Shown piece by piece: positions 1 through 8,433 of a DNA stretch of 64,000 nucleotides. The position numbers and the translations under genes are program-made. This DNA comes from Gammaproteobacteria bacterium (GTDB taxonomy: Bacteria; Pseudomonadota; Gammaproteobacteria; Steroidobacterales; Steroidobacteraceae): the NCBI GenBank assembly GCA_025357835.1, contig JANYLM010000079.1:16131-80130 (forward strand), given 5' to 3'. The stretch's first letter is position 1; every line of letters starts with the position of its first letter. Below the pieces are notes generated by a model. The model saw only the letters and a list, made by a program, of their open reading frames with translations. It was not told where the DNA came from and searched no databases.

Positions 1-311
1 TGTCGCTGCCGATGCTGCGGCTGACCCTGCTCGGCGTGGTCTCGCTCGGCACGGCCACCGCGGTCGGGCAGGTTGGTATCGTCGGATTTGTCGGCCTCGT
101 GGCGCCGCATATGGTGCGTGAGACCCTGTCGGTGAATCATCGCCAGTTGCTGATCGGAGCAGCGCTCTGTGGCGGCGCGCTGCTGCAGGCGGCTGATCTG
201 CTCTCCCGCTGGATAATCCGGCCTGAAGAGCTGCCGGTCGGTGCCGTAACGGCCTGCGTCGGTGGCTCGTACTTGGTGTTGCTGCTGTGGCGAAGGAGCC
301 GAGATGCATGA
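1..311 (+). CDS. FecCD/BtuC-family ABC importer permease, C-terminal part
   Basis: This is the C-terminal third of an inner-membrane permease for iron-siderophore, haem or cobalamin uptake; the gene begins before the window and the frame is open from base 3. The visible part contains the family signature GFVGLVAPH followed by MVR, then two hydrophobic segments and a short basic tail ending WRRSRDA. The stop codon lies inside the start of the following ATPase gene (its ATG is at 304), so the two are translationally coupled, as in BtuC/BtuD-type pairs. The substrate cannot be told from this fragment; no binding protein or TonB receptor is visible here. Confidence 0.85.
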   Translation, partial: SLPMLRLTLLGVVSLGTATAVGQVGIVGFVGLVAPHMVRETLSVNHRQLLIGAALCGGALLQAADLLSRWIIRPEELPVGAVTACVGGSYLVLLLWRRSRDA

Positions 312-1125
312 GCTGCCTCAAGCCTTGCCGCCGGCGCTGTCGTGCCGGGACTTATCGGTCGCCTATGGTTCGCGAATCGTGTTCGAAGGCGTATCGCTCG
401 ATATCCGTGCGGGACACTGGACCGCCGTCGTCGGTCCGAATGGCTCCGGCAAGTCGACCCTGCTACGCACGCTCGCGGGCCTGCGCGAACCACACACGGG
501 ATCCGTATCGCTGCAGGGGCGACCCCTGTCGACATGGACTCGGCGCGCCCGAGCGCGTTGTCTTGCCTGGCTTGCGCAGTCCGCCGGCGCCACGGAACTG
601 ACGGCATCCGAGGTGGTTGCCCTGGGCCGTTTCGCGCACGGTGGATGGCTGGCGCATCGGCAGGCGGCGGACGATGCGGCGATTCGCCGCGCCATGGTTG
701 CCACGGGTTCGTTGTCCTGGGCGCGGCGCCGACTGTCGACTCTGTCAGGGGGCGAGCGGCAGCGGGTGCATCTGGCGCGCGTCCTGGCCGCCGAGGTGCC
801 GGTGCTGCTCCTCGACGAACCGACCACCCACCTCGACCCGCCGCACCAGGAGGAAGTGGCGCGCCTGCTGCGCGAACAAGCGCTGGCGGGAGTCTGTGTG
901 GTGAGCGCCATACACGATTTGTCGTTGGCGCTGGCCGCTGACCGCCTCATCGTGCTGGGCCGACATGGTTTGGTGGGCCATGGCACGATTCACCAGGCAT
1001 TGACGGGGGACTGGTTGTCCGTCGCGTTCCGTACTCGAGTGGATATCGTCGACCAGCAAGGCGTGCGCCTGTGGCGGCCGGCTCTCGAGACCGTTAGCGG
1101 CCTTGGACCAGGGGCTCCGAGGTGA
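304..1125 (+). CDS. ABC importer ATP-binding protein (BtuD/FecE/HmuV type)
   Basis: This cytoplasmic ATPase of 273 residues powers the upstream permease. Walker A is GPNGSGKST at about residues 44-52, the ABC signature LSGGE begins near residue 147, Walker B VLLLDEP begins near 167, and the H-loop histidine lies in AIHDLS near 205. The ATG at 304 is preferred over a GTG at 262 because the conserved N-terminus (LSVAYG) begins about 15 residues later and the start overlaps the permease stop. The last 32 bases overlap the 3' end of the convergent desaturase gene. The family imports ferric siderophores, haem or cobalamin; the exact substrate is unknown. Confidence 0.9.
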   Translation: MHELPQALPPALSCRDLSVAYGSRIVFEGVSLDIRAGHWTAVVGPNGSGKSTLLRTLAGLREPHTGSVSLQGRPLSTWTRRARARCLAWLAQSAGATELTASEVVALGRFAHGGWLAHRQAADDAAIRRAMVATGSLSWARRRLSTLSGGERQRVHLARVLAAEVPVLLLDEPTTHLDPPHQEEVARLLREQALAGVCVVSAIHDLSLALAADRLIVLGRHGLVGHGTIHQALTGDWLSVAFRTRVDIVDQQGVRLWRPALETVSGLGPGAPR

Positions 1126-2194
1126 TGCGTCCATCGAAGTCGGTCCAAACATGCTGCGCAAAATCGTACAGCTTGCAGCGCCGTACCGTGTTCCAGTAAT
1201 AACGCCAGGTGAAGACTTCGGAATTCAGCCGTTCGTCCAGAGTGGCGGTCAGCCGCGCCTGCGCTTCTTTGAGGCGATACAGCGGGATTCCCATATTCAC
1301 GTGGTGGGCGCCGTGCTCGAGAATGTAGTGGATCAGCCCGTCGAGCGGGCGCATGAGCTTGACATGCACCGTGGTCGTGGCATAACCGGCGTTCGCCGAC
1401 CACTCATCGCGCCGTTCGTACCAGGCCACGCGGGGGTGAGTGTGCTGTACGTAGATGACAAAGCCCATCAAGCAATTCCATAAAAAGAACGGCACCACGA
1501 AGCCGAATGCCAGCAGCGACCAGATCGACTTACCGCTGTAGACACCCCAGACAATCAAGCCGCCGACCCAAAGGATGCCGAAGGCCGCCACCAGCAAGCT
1601 GTCCCAGGTGTAGCTGATGCGTCGGGTGGTTACATGCTTGCGTCCCGGGAAGAAGAGTTTCTTCCACCACATCTCGATCATGTAGTACACGCCCTGACCG
1701 ACGCCGCTGCGGTAAATGCGCTCCAGGCGGCGCCGAATCCAAGGCAGACGTGCAAACTCGGCGGGTGAATAGGGTGTCCAAACGTAATCGCGGCCCTTCA
1801 GATTGGTGAAGCCGTGATGCGCGAGATTATGGCCGATTTCCCATAGGCTGTACGGCGTCAAGGACGGCAAGAATGCAATTCTGCCGATCCATTTGTTGAG
1901 TGTCTTGTTGGGCGTGTAGGAGCCGTGGCAGGCATCGTGACCGATCACGAATAAGCGAGCGATCCACAGGGCGGCCACCAGCGATGCGAATACTTTCACC
2001 CACCAGGCTTCCACCACCAGCAAACTGGCGATGGACACACCCAGCACCAGCCAGTCGAGGAAAAACCAAATGATGGGTGTGGCAATGCCGCGCTCGATCG
2101 TGAACGGCTGCAGTAATTTTTGAAATTTGAAGCGCGACTTGTCGAGAGATTGGGCCAATCCGTTTTCTGCTTCAGGTTTGGGGGGTGTTTGCAT
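1094..2194 (-). CDS. Membrane fatty acid desaturase (di-iron, histidine-box type)
   Basis: This 366-residue integral membrane protein should insert a double bond into an acyl chain, adjusting membrane fluidity. The three histidine boxes that bind the di-iron centre are visible: HDACH at 86-90, HNLAHH at 122-127 and HGAHH at 294-298. Hydrophobic segments lie near 40-80 and 200-250, the usual topology for Delta-12/omega-type desaturases. Regiospecificity cannot be read from sequence. It is a single-gene unit with its own candidate promoter at 2251-2279, and its 3' end runs 32 bases into the convergent ABC gene. Confidence 0.85.
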   Translation of the reverse strand: MQTPPKPEAENGLAQSLDKSRFKFQKLLQPFTIERGIATPIIWFFLDWLVLGVSIASLLVVEAWWVKVFASLVAALWIARLFVIGHDACHGSYTPNKTLNKWIGRIAFLPSLTPYSLWEIGHNLAHHGFTNLKGRDYVWTPYSPAEFARLPWIRRRLERIYRSGVGQGVYYMIEMWWKKLFFPGRKHVTTRRISYTWDSLLVAAFGILWVGGLIVWGVYSGKSIWSLLAFGFVVPFFLWNCLMGFVIYVQHTHPRVAWYERRDEWSANAGYATTTVHVKLMRPLDGLIHYILEHGAHHVNMGIPLYRLKEAQARLTATLDERLNSEVFTWRYYWNTVRRCKLYDFAQHVWTDFDGRITSEPLVQGR

Positions 2195-2250
2195 TCAAAA
2201 ACTCCGGCCTTCACACGAATAAGGGCCCCGGATCAACGGGTTAACTTCGC

Positions 2251-2279
2251 ATTATACGCCAGTTGAGGCTGATGATTAA
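2251..2279 (-). promoter_or_regulatory. Sigma-70-type promoter for the desaturase
   Basis: Read on the minus strand there is a perfect TATAAT (2251-2256) with TTAATC 17 bases upstream (2274-2279). The -10 box is ideal; the -35 matches consensus at three of six bases. It lies about 60 bases upstream of the desaturase ATG in an otherwise empty gap. Confidence 0.5.
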
Positions 2280-2298
2280 GGATTTGCGGCGGCGAGGC

Positions 2299-2838
2299 TC
2301 AGGCCGTCTCGGCATCGGGCCAGAGCAGAACCCCTAGGTGCTCACACGCCTCGATAAGCGCCGTGGCGGCCTCCCGAGTGCTGGCATCCAGGCGCCGATC
2401 GTGCGTGAGTAGCCAAGTGAGCCGGGCCCGCCGTGAACGGGCGGATGGTTCGCTGTCGAAAAGCGCCGGGAAAAGCCCCAAAGCATCGACGAATTCACGC
2501 ATGGCCGCGGTGGATGGGGCGTTCGGCGCGGGTGTTAGGAGCAATTTGAGCCATGTCACGCAGCGCTTGGCGAGGCCGGCACGAGTGATTCCCATACTGG
2601 TGCGGCGTCGCGATTCCCCGTCCGCCAGAGAGTCCGCGAGATTGCGATAGCGTTCCACCGCCGCTTCGTCCGCCGGTAGGGCAGGGCTGGCATCGGCCAA
2701 CACCGATCGCAGCAAGTCGCCAAGCAGCAAGGAGAGCGACTCGGCCAAGAATCGCTGGCACTGTTCCGTGTCCGGTCGTGCCAATTGTTCCCAAGACAGT
2801 GGACCACCAAGTCGTCTGGCGTTCGGTGACTTTGACAT
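2299..2838 (-). CDS. Hypothetical soluble protein, family not recognised
   Basis: This 179-residue protein is not one I recognise. The start chosen is the ATG at 2838 (MSKSPNARR); an in-frame upstream start at 2868 would add ten low-complexity residues. The sequence is rich in Leu, Ala and Arg, predicted largely helical, with no signal peptide, membrane segment or obvious metal motif. It contains the stretches SLSLLLGDLLRSVL and LGLFPALFDSEP. It stands between the desaturase and the divergent MBL hydrolase, with about 130 bases to the latter. Codon usage looks like its neighbours, so it is probably a real gene of unknown role. Confidence 0.6.
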   Translation of the reverse strand: MSKSPNARRLGGPLSWEQLARPDTEQCQRFLAESLSLLLGDLLRSVLADASPALPADEAAVERYRNLADSLADGESRRRTSMGITRAGLAKRCVTWLKLLLTPAPNAPSTAAMREFVDALGLFPALFDSEPSARSRRARLTWLLTHDRRLDASTREAATALIEACEHLGVLLWPDAETA

Positions 2839-2969
2839 GGCTCCCAGTGTAGCGGCTCCGCCGCCCATCGCAACTATGTCAAAATGCGACGAAGGTCACC
2901 GACATTAAGAATATTCGCAAAAACACCGGCGCCGGCCTTTGGGGTGCGTCACTCGTTGCCGGGAAGTGC

Positions 2970-3779
2970 GTGCCGTTGGCGCCCGGCGTGCGCCGTATTG
3001 TTGCCGGCAACGCAGGCCTGATGACCGGCCCCGGCACCAACACCTACTTGCTCGGACACCGTGAAGTCGCGGTCCTGGATCCAGGGCCCGACGATGCGCG
3101 GCACCTGGACGCCATTTTGGCGGCTGCCGGCCCTGCCATTCGTTGGATTATCGTAACCCACACGCATCCGGACCATTCACCGCTGACGCGCCGGCTCGCC
3201 GCACACAGCGGCGCGCGAGTCATCGGCTTGCCGCCTCCCGACGACGGCCGACAAGACGCGACCTTCGCACCCCAGCACCTGCCTTTCGACGGCGAGAGCC
3301 TGTCGCTCGATGACTGCCTTTTGACCGCCATCCATACTCCCGGACATGCTTCGAATTGCGTGTGCTACTTATTGGCGGGCGAGCGGCTGCTGTTCACCGG
3401 CGATCATGTGCTCGAAGGCGTGTCACCGGTGATTCTACCGCCCGACGGCGATATGTCGGCGTATCTGTTGTCGCTCGAAAAACTACAATCGCATGATTTC
3501 GAGCGCATAGCTCCCGGGCATGGAGGCCTCATGGAAAGCGGCAAGGCAGTCCTTGCTGAACTGCGCACGCATCGGCTGAATCGCGAGGAGAAGGTGTTGC
3601 GTGCCCTGCGCCAACTGATTGCCGCCACGCTCGATGAGCTCACCGCGGTGGTTTACGACGACGTGGCGGTCGAGCGGCACCGCTGGGCGCGGCTGACCTT
3701 GACGGCCCACCTGATCAAGCTGGCACGCGAGCACCGCGCCGGCGAACACGACGGCCTCTGGCGGCTCATCCAATCATGA
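2970..3779 (+). CDS. MBL-fold metallo-hydrolase with C-terminal helical domain (LACTB2-like)
   Basis: A metallo-beta-lactamase-fold hydrolase of 269 residues. The metal site is complete: HTHPDH at 64-69, H126 in TPGHA, D145 in FTGDH and H184 in APGHG. After about residue 195 there is a basic helical region like the winged-helix tail of LACTB2-type proteins, some of which are endoribonucleases while others are glyoxalase-II-like; the substrate here is open. The start is a GTG at 2970, just before the conserved GPGTNTYLLG strand. The stop overlaps the next start (ATGA, 3776-3779), so it is made together with the tandem ABC protein. Confidence 0.8.
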   Translation: MPLAPGVRRIVAGNAGLMTGPGTNTYLLGHREVAVLDPGPDDARHLDAILAAAGPAIRWIIVTHTHPDHSPLTRRLAAHSGARVIGLPPPDDGRQDATFAPQHLPFDGESLSLDDCLLTAIHTPGHASNCVCYLLAGERLLFTGDHVLEGVSPVILPPDGDMSAYLLSLEKLQSHDFERIAPGHGGLMESGKAVLAELRTHRLNREEKVLRALRQLIAATLDELTAVVYDDVAVERHRWARLTLTAHLIKLAREHRAGEHDGLWRLIQS

Positions 3780-5305
3780 CGGATCGGCTCGCTATCTCGC
3801 TGCACGCGGTGAGCGTGCGGCGCGGCGGCAAATGGGTTTTGCGCGATGTGGCGTGGCGCCTGCGGGCCGGAGAGCGCTGGGCCTTGCTGGGCGACAACGG
3901 CGCCGGCAAGACGCAATTGCTCAAGCTGCTCTGCGGCGACGTCTGGCCGACTCCCGGCGGCGCCGAAAAGCCGCCTTACGCGGGCGGGCGACTCGGCGAC
4001 GGGCGAAGTTACCGAGTAGGGCGCCAGTCGGTCGACCTGATCGACGCCAAGCACCGGATTGCCTATGTCGGCGCCGAACAGCAGGACAAATATGCGCGCT
4101 ACGCTTGGAACCTGCGGGTGCGCGACCTGGTGGCCACCGGGCTGCATCGCACGGATTTGCTGCTAATGCCCGTTACAGCGCCGCAGGCTAATCGGGTCGC
4201 CGCCACTTTGCGAATGTGCGGCATGGCCCCGCATGCGCCCCGTGAGTTCCTGTCCCTATCTTACGGCCAAAAGCGTCTTGCCCTGCTGGCGCGCGCGCTG
4301 GTACAGGATCCGGACTGGCTGTTGCTGGACGAGTTATACAACGGACTCGACAGCGACTATCGGCGGCGCATCGACACCGTACTCGCCGCCGCCGCAGGCC
4401 GCGGCCAGTCTTGGGTGGCGACCGCGCATCGAGCGGCCGACGTGCCGCTGGGAACCCGTCGCCTGCTGGAACTGGCGGCGGGAAGGGTGCATGCCCTTAA
4501 GCGTATTCGACCGGCAGATCTGGCGAGTCTCGCGAAACGCGCCGGTGAAAACCCGAAAGTTCCCGCGCGCGTGCAGAAGGGCGAGGTGAGGCCGAGAAAC
4601 GCCGGGGTGTGGGCAGGTGATGGCGTGCTGGTGCGCTTGTCGCAAGTCGATTTGTACGTCGATTATCGGCCGGTGCTGCGCGATCTCGATTGGCAATTGC
4701 GACGCGGCGAGCACTGGGCGGTATACGGCGCGAATGGAGCTGGAAAATCCAGTTTTCTGAAGCTGCTATACGGCGATCTAGCGCCGGCCGCGGGCGGACG
4801 CATGGAGCGCACCGGATTTCCAAAAGGGACACCCATCGCGCAATGGAAGCGGCAGGTAGGCTATGTCTCGCCGGACTTGCAAAGCGACTATGCAGTCGAT
4901 GTCACGGTGTCCGACCTGGTGGCCAGCGGACGCTACGCCAGCATCGGTCTCGTGGATGCAGCGACGGCCGAGGATCGTCGAGCGGCGGCGTATTGGCTCA
5001 GGTTTTTCGGCCTACTGTCCGTCGCCAATCGCCGGCCGCGGGAGCTGTCGTATGGACAGCTGCGACGTGCGCTCATTGCGCGCGCCATGACGGCCGATGC
5101 GCGCATTCTGTTGCTCGATGAGCCCCTGACCGGTCTCGACCCCGCGCAGCGCGCAATCATGAAAAGATTGCTGGAACGCCTCATGAAGCAGCTCACGCTG
5201 ATCGTCGCCGTGCACCACTCGGAAGATTTGCCGCGCGGCATGACGCACGGTTTGCGTTTACATAATCGGCGCGCGTACGCGGTGGGTTCCTATTCTGCGA
5301 CTTGA
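3776..5305 (+). CDS. Tandem ABC ATPase, ModF-like
   Basis: A 509-residue protein with two ABC ATPase domains in one chain and no membrane segment. Domain 1 has Walker A GDNGAGKT at 39-46, signature LSYGQ at 161-165 and Walker B WLLLDE near 181. Domain 2 has GANGAGKSS at 318-326, signature LSYGQ at 424-428 and ILLLDEP near 444. The arrangement resembles ModF/PhrA-type twin ATPases rather than ABC-F translation factors, whose long linker is not evident. ModF's role is poorly understood. No permease or molybdate-binding gene is nearby. It is coupled to the MBL hydrolase by a four-base overlap. Confidence 0.8.
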   Translation: MTDRLAISLHAVSVRRGGKWVLRDVAWRLRAGERWALLGDNGAGKTQLLKLLCGDVWPTPGGAEKPPYAGGRLGDGRSYRVGRQSVDLIDAKHRIAYVGAEQQDKYARYAWNLRVRDLVATGLHRTDLLLMPVTAPQANRVAATLRMCGMAPHAPREFLSLSYGQKRLALLARALVQDPDWLLLDELYNGLDSDYRRRIDTVLAAAAGRGQSWVATAHRAADVPLGTRRLLELAAGRVHALKRIRPADLASLAKRAGENPKVPARVQKGEVRPRNAGVWAGDGVLVRLSQVDLYVDYRPVLRDLDWQLRRGEHWAVYGANGAGKSSFLKLLYGDLAPAAGGRMERTGFPKGTPIAQWKRQVGYVSPDLQSDYAVDVTVSDLVASGRYASIGLVDAATAEDRRAAAYWLRFFGLLSVANRRPRELSYGQLRRALIARAMTADARILLLDEPLTGLDPAQRAIMKRLLERLMKQLTLIVAVHHSEDLPRGMTHGLRLHNRRAYAVGSYSAT

Positions 5306-5373
5306 GTCTGCGGCAAGACTCGGCATGGCCGGCAAAACTGTCATCCTTGGAAGTCGGACTAAGGGTGGAGATT

Positions 5374-5733
5374 ATGTTGCGTGTCACGGCGGTAGCGGTA
5401 GTCCTTGGAAGCTTGGGCCTGGGCGGTTGCAGCCACTCCGGGTATGCCATGCGCTCGGTGCCGCGCATCGCGGCGGACAATGTCGGAAAACCGGTGAACC
5501 GATTGCAGGAGGCATTCGGCGACCCGCGTAAAATCGACCAAACGTCGACGAAGTGGCTGTACGTGTGGTTTCTTCCGCAGAAACCTCCGGGCGCTCCAAC
5601 CGGTTTCCATGGCTGCGAGATGGAAGTCACCGTCGACGCGCGCTCCCAGCGTGTGCTGGGCTATTCTTTGTCGGACATCGGATGGTCCAATTGCCGCGAA
5701 GTGGAGCGTCGGATTCGCGTAGCGGAGCTGTAG
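5374..5733 (+). CDS. Small lipoprotein, possibly SmpA/OmlA-like fold
   Basis: A 119-residue exported lipoprotein. The ATG at 5374 follows a good Shine-Dalgarno (GGTGGAG) and opens a typical signal peptide ending in the lipobox LGGC with Cys19 as the lipidated residue. An in-frame start at 5302 would overlap the previous gene and bury the signal, so it is rejected. The mature part contains KPVNRLQEAFGDP, a pattern reminiscent of BamE/OmlA-type domains, and two cysteines (in HGCEM and NCREV) that could form a disulfide. Function unknown; outer-membrane location is inferred. Confidence 0.65.
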   Translation: MLRVTAVAVVLGSLGLGGCSHSGYAMRSVPRIAADNVGKPVNRLQEAFGDPRKIDQTSTKWLYVWFLPQKPPGAPTGFHGCEMEVTVDARSQRVLGYSLSDIGWSNCREVERRIRVAEL

Positions 5734-5816
5734 CGCCGCGGACTGCGAGAACGGCTGCGTTTCTCGATACAATATCCGGCCTTGAGGCCCCAGGGGCCGC
5801 GAGCACCTGGAGATAA

Positions 5817-6560
5817 TTGCCGTTGTACGTCATTCCGATTCTGTCAATCGCCGTCCAGGCCGGCTTGATCGTTCATGTGATCAAGACGGGGCGAAATATG
5901 CTTTGGATCTGGGCCATCGCCCTGCTGCCCTTGGTCGGGTCCATCGCCTATGCCGCGGTGGAGATCCTGCCGGCGATTTTGGGCGGTAGAACCGCGCATC
6001 GCGCCAAATCGGGAGTACGGCGCATGATGGACCCCGACCGCGACTTGCGCCGCGCCAGTGCCGAGGTGGAGATTTCCGGCAACGTGGATGCGCGGCGCAG
6101 GCTCGCCGAGGAACTGCTCGAGCGCAAGCAGTACGATGCCGCCATCGACGTCTTTGTAGGTGGATTGAAGGGTGTTTTCGAACACGATCCAACCTTGTTG
6201 CTGGGCTTGGCGCGGGCGCATTTCAGTAAACAGCAATTCGCCGCCGCCCAAGCCACCCTCGAACGATTGACGCAACACAATCCCGATTTTAGATCCGCGG
6301 ATATGCAATTGCTGTATGCCCGCGCCCTCGAGGCGCAGAACGCACTCGAGGAGGCGGAACATGTCTATGCGAAGCTGGCACCGGGGTATCCGGGCGCGGA
6401 AGCGCGCCTGCGCTACGGGGTGTTGCTCAAGCGCCGCGGCAAATTGCCGGAGGCGCACAGCGTTCTCAAGGATTTGCTTGACGGTGCCAAGTTGGGTCCG
6501 CCGCACTATCGCAAGGCCCAGGCCGAGTGGTTGGAGCGCGCCAGACGCGAATTGAGCTAG
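5817..6560 (+). CDS. Membrane-anchored TPR protein with PLD-nuclease N-terminal-like segment
   Basis: A 247-residue protein whose first 55 residues form two hydrophobic helices around MLWIWAIALLPLVGS, a pattern like the PLDc_N domain of cardiolipin synthases and related proteins. A short basic linker and several degenerate tetratricopeptide repeats follow (about residues 85-245, for example LLLGLARAHF and AEARLRYGVLLKRRGK). It is probably an inner-membrane-anchored cytoplasmic scaffold. The start is TTG at 5817, preceded by CTGGAGATAA; a second in-frame TTG lies at 5823. It sits between two lipoprotein genes. Confidence 0.7.
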   Translation: MPLYVIPILSIAVQAGLIVHVIKTGRNMLWIWAIALLPLVGSIAYAAVEILPAILGGRTAHRAKSGVRRMMDPDRDLRRASAEVEISGNVDARRRLAEELLERKQYDAAIDVFVGGLKGVFEHDPTLLLGLARAHFSKQQFAAAQATLERLTQHNPDFRSADMQLLYARALEAQNALEEAEHVYAKLAPGYPGAEARLRYGVLLKRRGKLPEAHSVLKDLLDGAKLGPPHYRKAQAEWLERARRELS

Positions 6561-6598
6561 AATCCGCGCCTGTGTTCCGCAAAGGAGAGGATTTCCCC

Positions 6599-7213
6599 AT
6601 GCAAATGATTCAACGAGTCAGTCGCTACGCCCTGATTTCCATGGTGGCCATCGTCCTGGCGGCATGCGCCGGCCAAAAAGAGCCGGCACAGAAACTAATC
6701 GGCGACATCGAGTCGACGGTGACCGCTGCGTCGGCTGAAGCCGCGAAATACGTGCCCGATCAGCTGGCTGACGTTCAAGCCAAGCTCGGCGCCCTGAAAG
6801 CATCCTTCGACAAGCAGGACTACGCGGGCGTCGTAACCGCAGCACCCGCGGTGTTGAGCGAGGCGCAGGGGCTGGCGACGGCCGCTGCCGCCAAGAAGGA
6901 CGCAGTCCTCAAGGCGCTCAATGATGAATGGTCCGGACTGGCCGGGTCGTTGCCTGGCGATGTCGCGGCGATTCAGAGCCGCATCGATATGCTCAGCAAG
7001 AAATCGAACAAGAAGCTCGCCGCGGGCATCGACGTCGATGCGGCGAAAGTCGACGTCAGCGAAGCGACCTCGCTGTGGTCCAAGGCGCAAGCGGCGTTTG
7101 CCGGAGGCAATCTGGACGAGGCCGTGAGCACCGCGAAAGAAGTGAAGGCCAAGATCAAAGCCGTCGCGGCTTCCTTGAAGGTGGATTTGCCGCCGGCGGC
7201 TGCTGCGCAGTAA
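6599..7213 (+). CDS. Alanine-rich helical lipoprotein
   Basis: A 204-residue lipoprotein. The ATG at 6599 follows the strong ribosome site AAAGGAGAGG and starts a signal peptide ending LAAC, with Cys23 lipidated. The mature chain is almost entirely Ala/Lys/Asp/Leu helical sequence without other cysteines, typical of periplasmic coiled-coil lipoproteins. No family is recognised. It follows the TPR gene by 38 bases and is followed by a stem-loop at 7237-7269, so it probably ends the transcription unit. Confidence 0.65.
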   Translation: MQMIQRVSRYALISMVAIVLAACAGQKEPAQKLIGDIESTVTAASAEAAKYVPDQLADVQAKLGALKASFDKQDYAGVVTAAPAVLSEAQGLATAAAAKKDAVLKALNDEWSGLAGSLPGDVAAIQSRIDMLSKKSNKKLAAGIDVDAAKVDVSEATSLWSKAQAAFAGGNLDEAVSTAKEVKAKIKAVAASLKVDLPPAAAAQ

Positions 7214-7236
7214 GCCAGTCGGTATCGGGATTGAGA

Positions 7237-7269
7237 CGGGGACTGGGCCCGCAACTGGTCCGGTCCCCG
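7237..7269 (+). terminator. Stem-loop after the helical lipoprotein gene
   Basis: CGGGGACTGG (7237-7246) pairs with CCGGTCCCCG (7260-7269) with one G-U wobble, giving a 10-bp GC-rich stem with a 13-base loop. The following CTTCTCT is only mildly T-rich, so intrinsic termination may be weak. Confidence 0.45.
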
Positions 7270-7353
7270 CTTCTCTGCAATGGATGGCATTTGCTCTCCT
7301 AGGCTTCCAGCGACGAGCAATACCGCAAGTTAGGGGCTAAATAAGCGCCACTC

Positions 7354-8253
7354 TTAAAGGGCCATGGTGCCTTCGCTGACTATGACCGCGGTGCCGCCGA
7401 TATGTGCGGCGATCAATATGCCTTGATCTACCTCCAGCCTCACGTTCACTTGTCCCGGCCTTTTCATTTGCTGGCCCTGGCGGCCGACGAAGGTCGTCGA
7501 ATTCTTGCCGAATTGGCCGAGATCCCAGAGGTAGGCCGCCAGCATGGCATGCGCGTTGCCGCTGACCGGATCCTCGGGGATGCCGAGCGCCGGGCAGAAC
7601 ATGCGTGACTCCGTCGACCACTGATCCGAGTTTCGATTCAAGGCAAATACGAAAAACCCGTCCGCCCCCAATTCGCTGCCGAGCGATTGCAGAGTGTCGA
7701 AATTCGGCGTGAGCGCGTCCAGTTGGCGAGCGTCGGCGACGGGTACGAGAAGCCGGGTGCTGCCCTTGCGAGCGACTCGCGCCGGCATAATCTCATGAAG
7801 CTGGGTTGCCGGCAGACGCAGCGCTTCGGCGACCCGCAGCGTGGTCTTGAACGGCAGCGGAGCATCCAGTTCCGGTGCGGTCTGGCGAAACTCTATGCGG
7901 GTCGCTGTGCCGGCGCCGGCTGGGTCGGCATGGGCGGTAACCTCGATGATGCCAGTGCCTGAGTGTTGGCGGCAGGCGCCGGAGTTGCGCCTGCCCAGGG
8001 CCAGCAGCACTGTGTGGGCAGCCACCGTCGCATGACCCACGAAGGGAGCTTCTTTGCGGGCATTGAAGAAGCGCAGGCGCAGGTCGTGATCCGGGCCATT
8101 CGCCGCCAGCACGAACGCCACTTCGGCGTGTGAAAATTCGCGTGCCACGGCCAGCAGAGTGGCGTCGCTTTGGCCGTCCGCGTCGAGCACGACAGTTGCC
8201 GGATTGCCCGTGAAACGTGTTGCCGTAAATGCGTCTACTTGGAAAATGCGCAA
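7354..8253 (-). CDS. PhzF-family isomerase/epimerase-like protein
   Basis: A 299-residue member of the PhzF (phenazine biosynthesis-like, diaminopimelate-epimerase fold) family. It starts with FQVDAFTATRFTGNPATVV, has SHAEVAFV containing the conserved catalytic glutamate, FFNARKEAPFVGHATVAAH, and ends with PVSGNAHAMLAAY. These proteins are cytoplasmic isomerases, mostly of unknown substrate; without phz genes nearby a phenazine role is not supported. The start is TTG at 8253 with GGAGA just upstream. The in-frame ATG at 8292 would lie inside the divergent riboswitch promoter (8283-8311) and adds nothing conserved. Confidence 0.8.
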   Translation of the reverse strand: MRIFQVDAFTATRFTGNPATVVLDADGQSDATLLAVAREFSHAEVAFVLAANGPDHDLRLRFFNARKEAPFVGHATVAAHTVLLALGRRNSGACRQHSGTGIIEVTAHADPAGAGTATRIEFRQTAPELDAPLPFKTTLRVAEALRLPATQLHEIMPARVARKGSTRLLVPVADARQLDALTPNFDTLQSLGSELGADGFFVFALNRNSDQWSTESRMFCPALGIPEDPVSGNAHAMLAAYLWDLGQFGKNSTTFVGRQGQQMKRPGQVNVRLEVDQGILIAAHIGGTAVIVSEGTMAL

Positions 8254-8282
8254 AAGTCTCTCCGCAGCCTGGGTCAGGAGTT

Positions 8283-8311
8283 TTGCACGCATCCGCCCGG
8301 CAGGCTACACT
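8283..8311 (+). promoter_or_regulatory. Sigma-70 promoter of the thiamine operon
   Basis: TTGCAC at 8283-8288 and TACACT at 8306-8311 are separated by exactly 17 bases. The predicted transcript starts near 8318, directly ahead of the TPP aptamer. Confidence 0.6.
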
Positions 8312-8321
8312 TCTGTGAACC

Positions 8322-8424
8322 GAAGGGGTGGTCCGAAGAGGCCTGAGACGCGGGAAATCGAATACTCGATCGGCCTGCGAACCCGTTGAACCTGACCCGG
8401 TTAATGCCGGCGTAGGGAGCAGGT
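8322..8424 (+). promoter_or_regulatory. TPP riboswitch (THI element)
   Basis: The conserved thiamine-pyrophosphate aptamer elements appear in order: GGGGTG near 8325, CTGAGA at 8343-8348, ACCCGTTGAACCTGA at 8381-8395, then GGTTAATGCCGGCGTAGGGAG ending at 8419, of which the core TAATGCC..CGTAGGGA is the hallmark. The first start codon of the operon is at 8434, so there is no room for a terminator between aptamer and gene. The 3' strand GGGAGCAGG also serves as the ribosome site. Control is therefore inferred to be at translation initiation: TPP binding hides the ribosome site of the first gene. Confidence 0.93.
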
Positions 8425-8433
8425 AAATCATAA

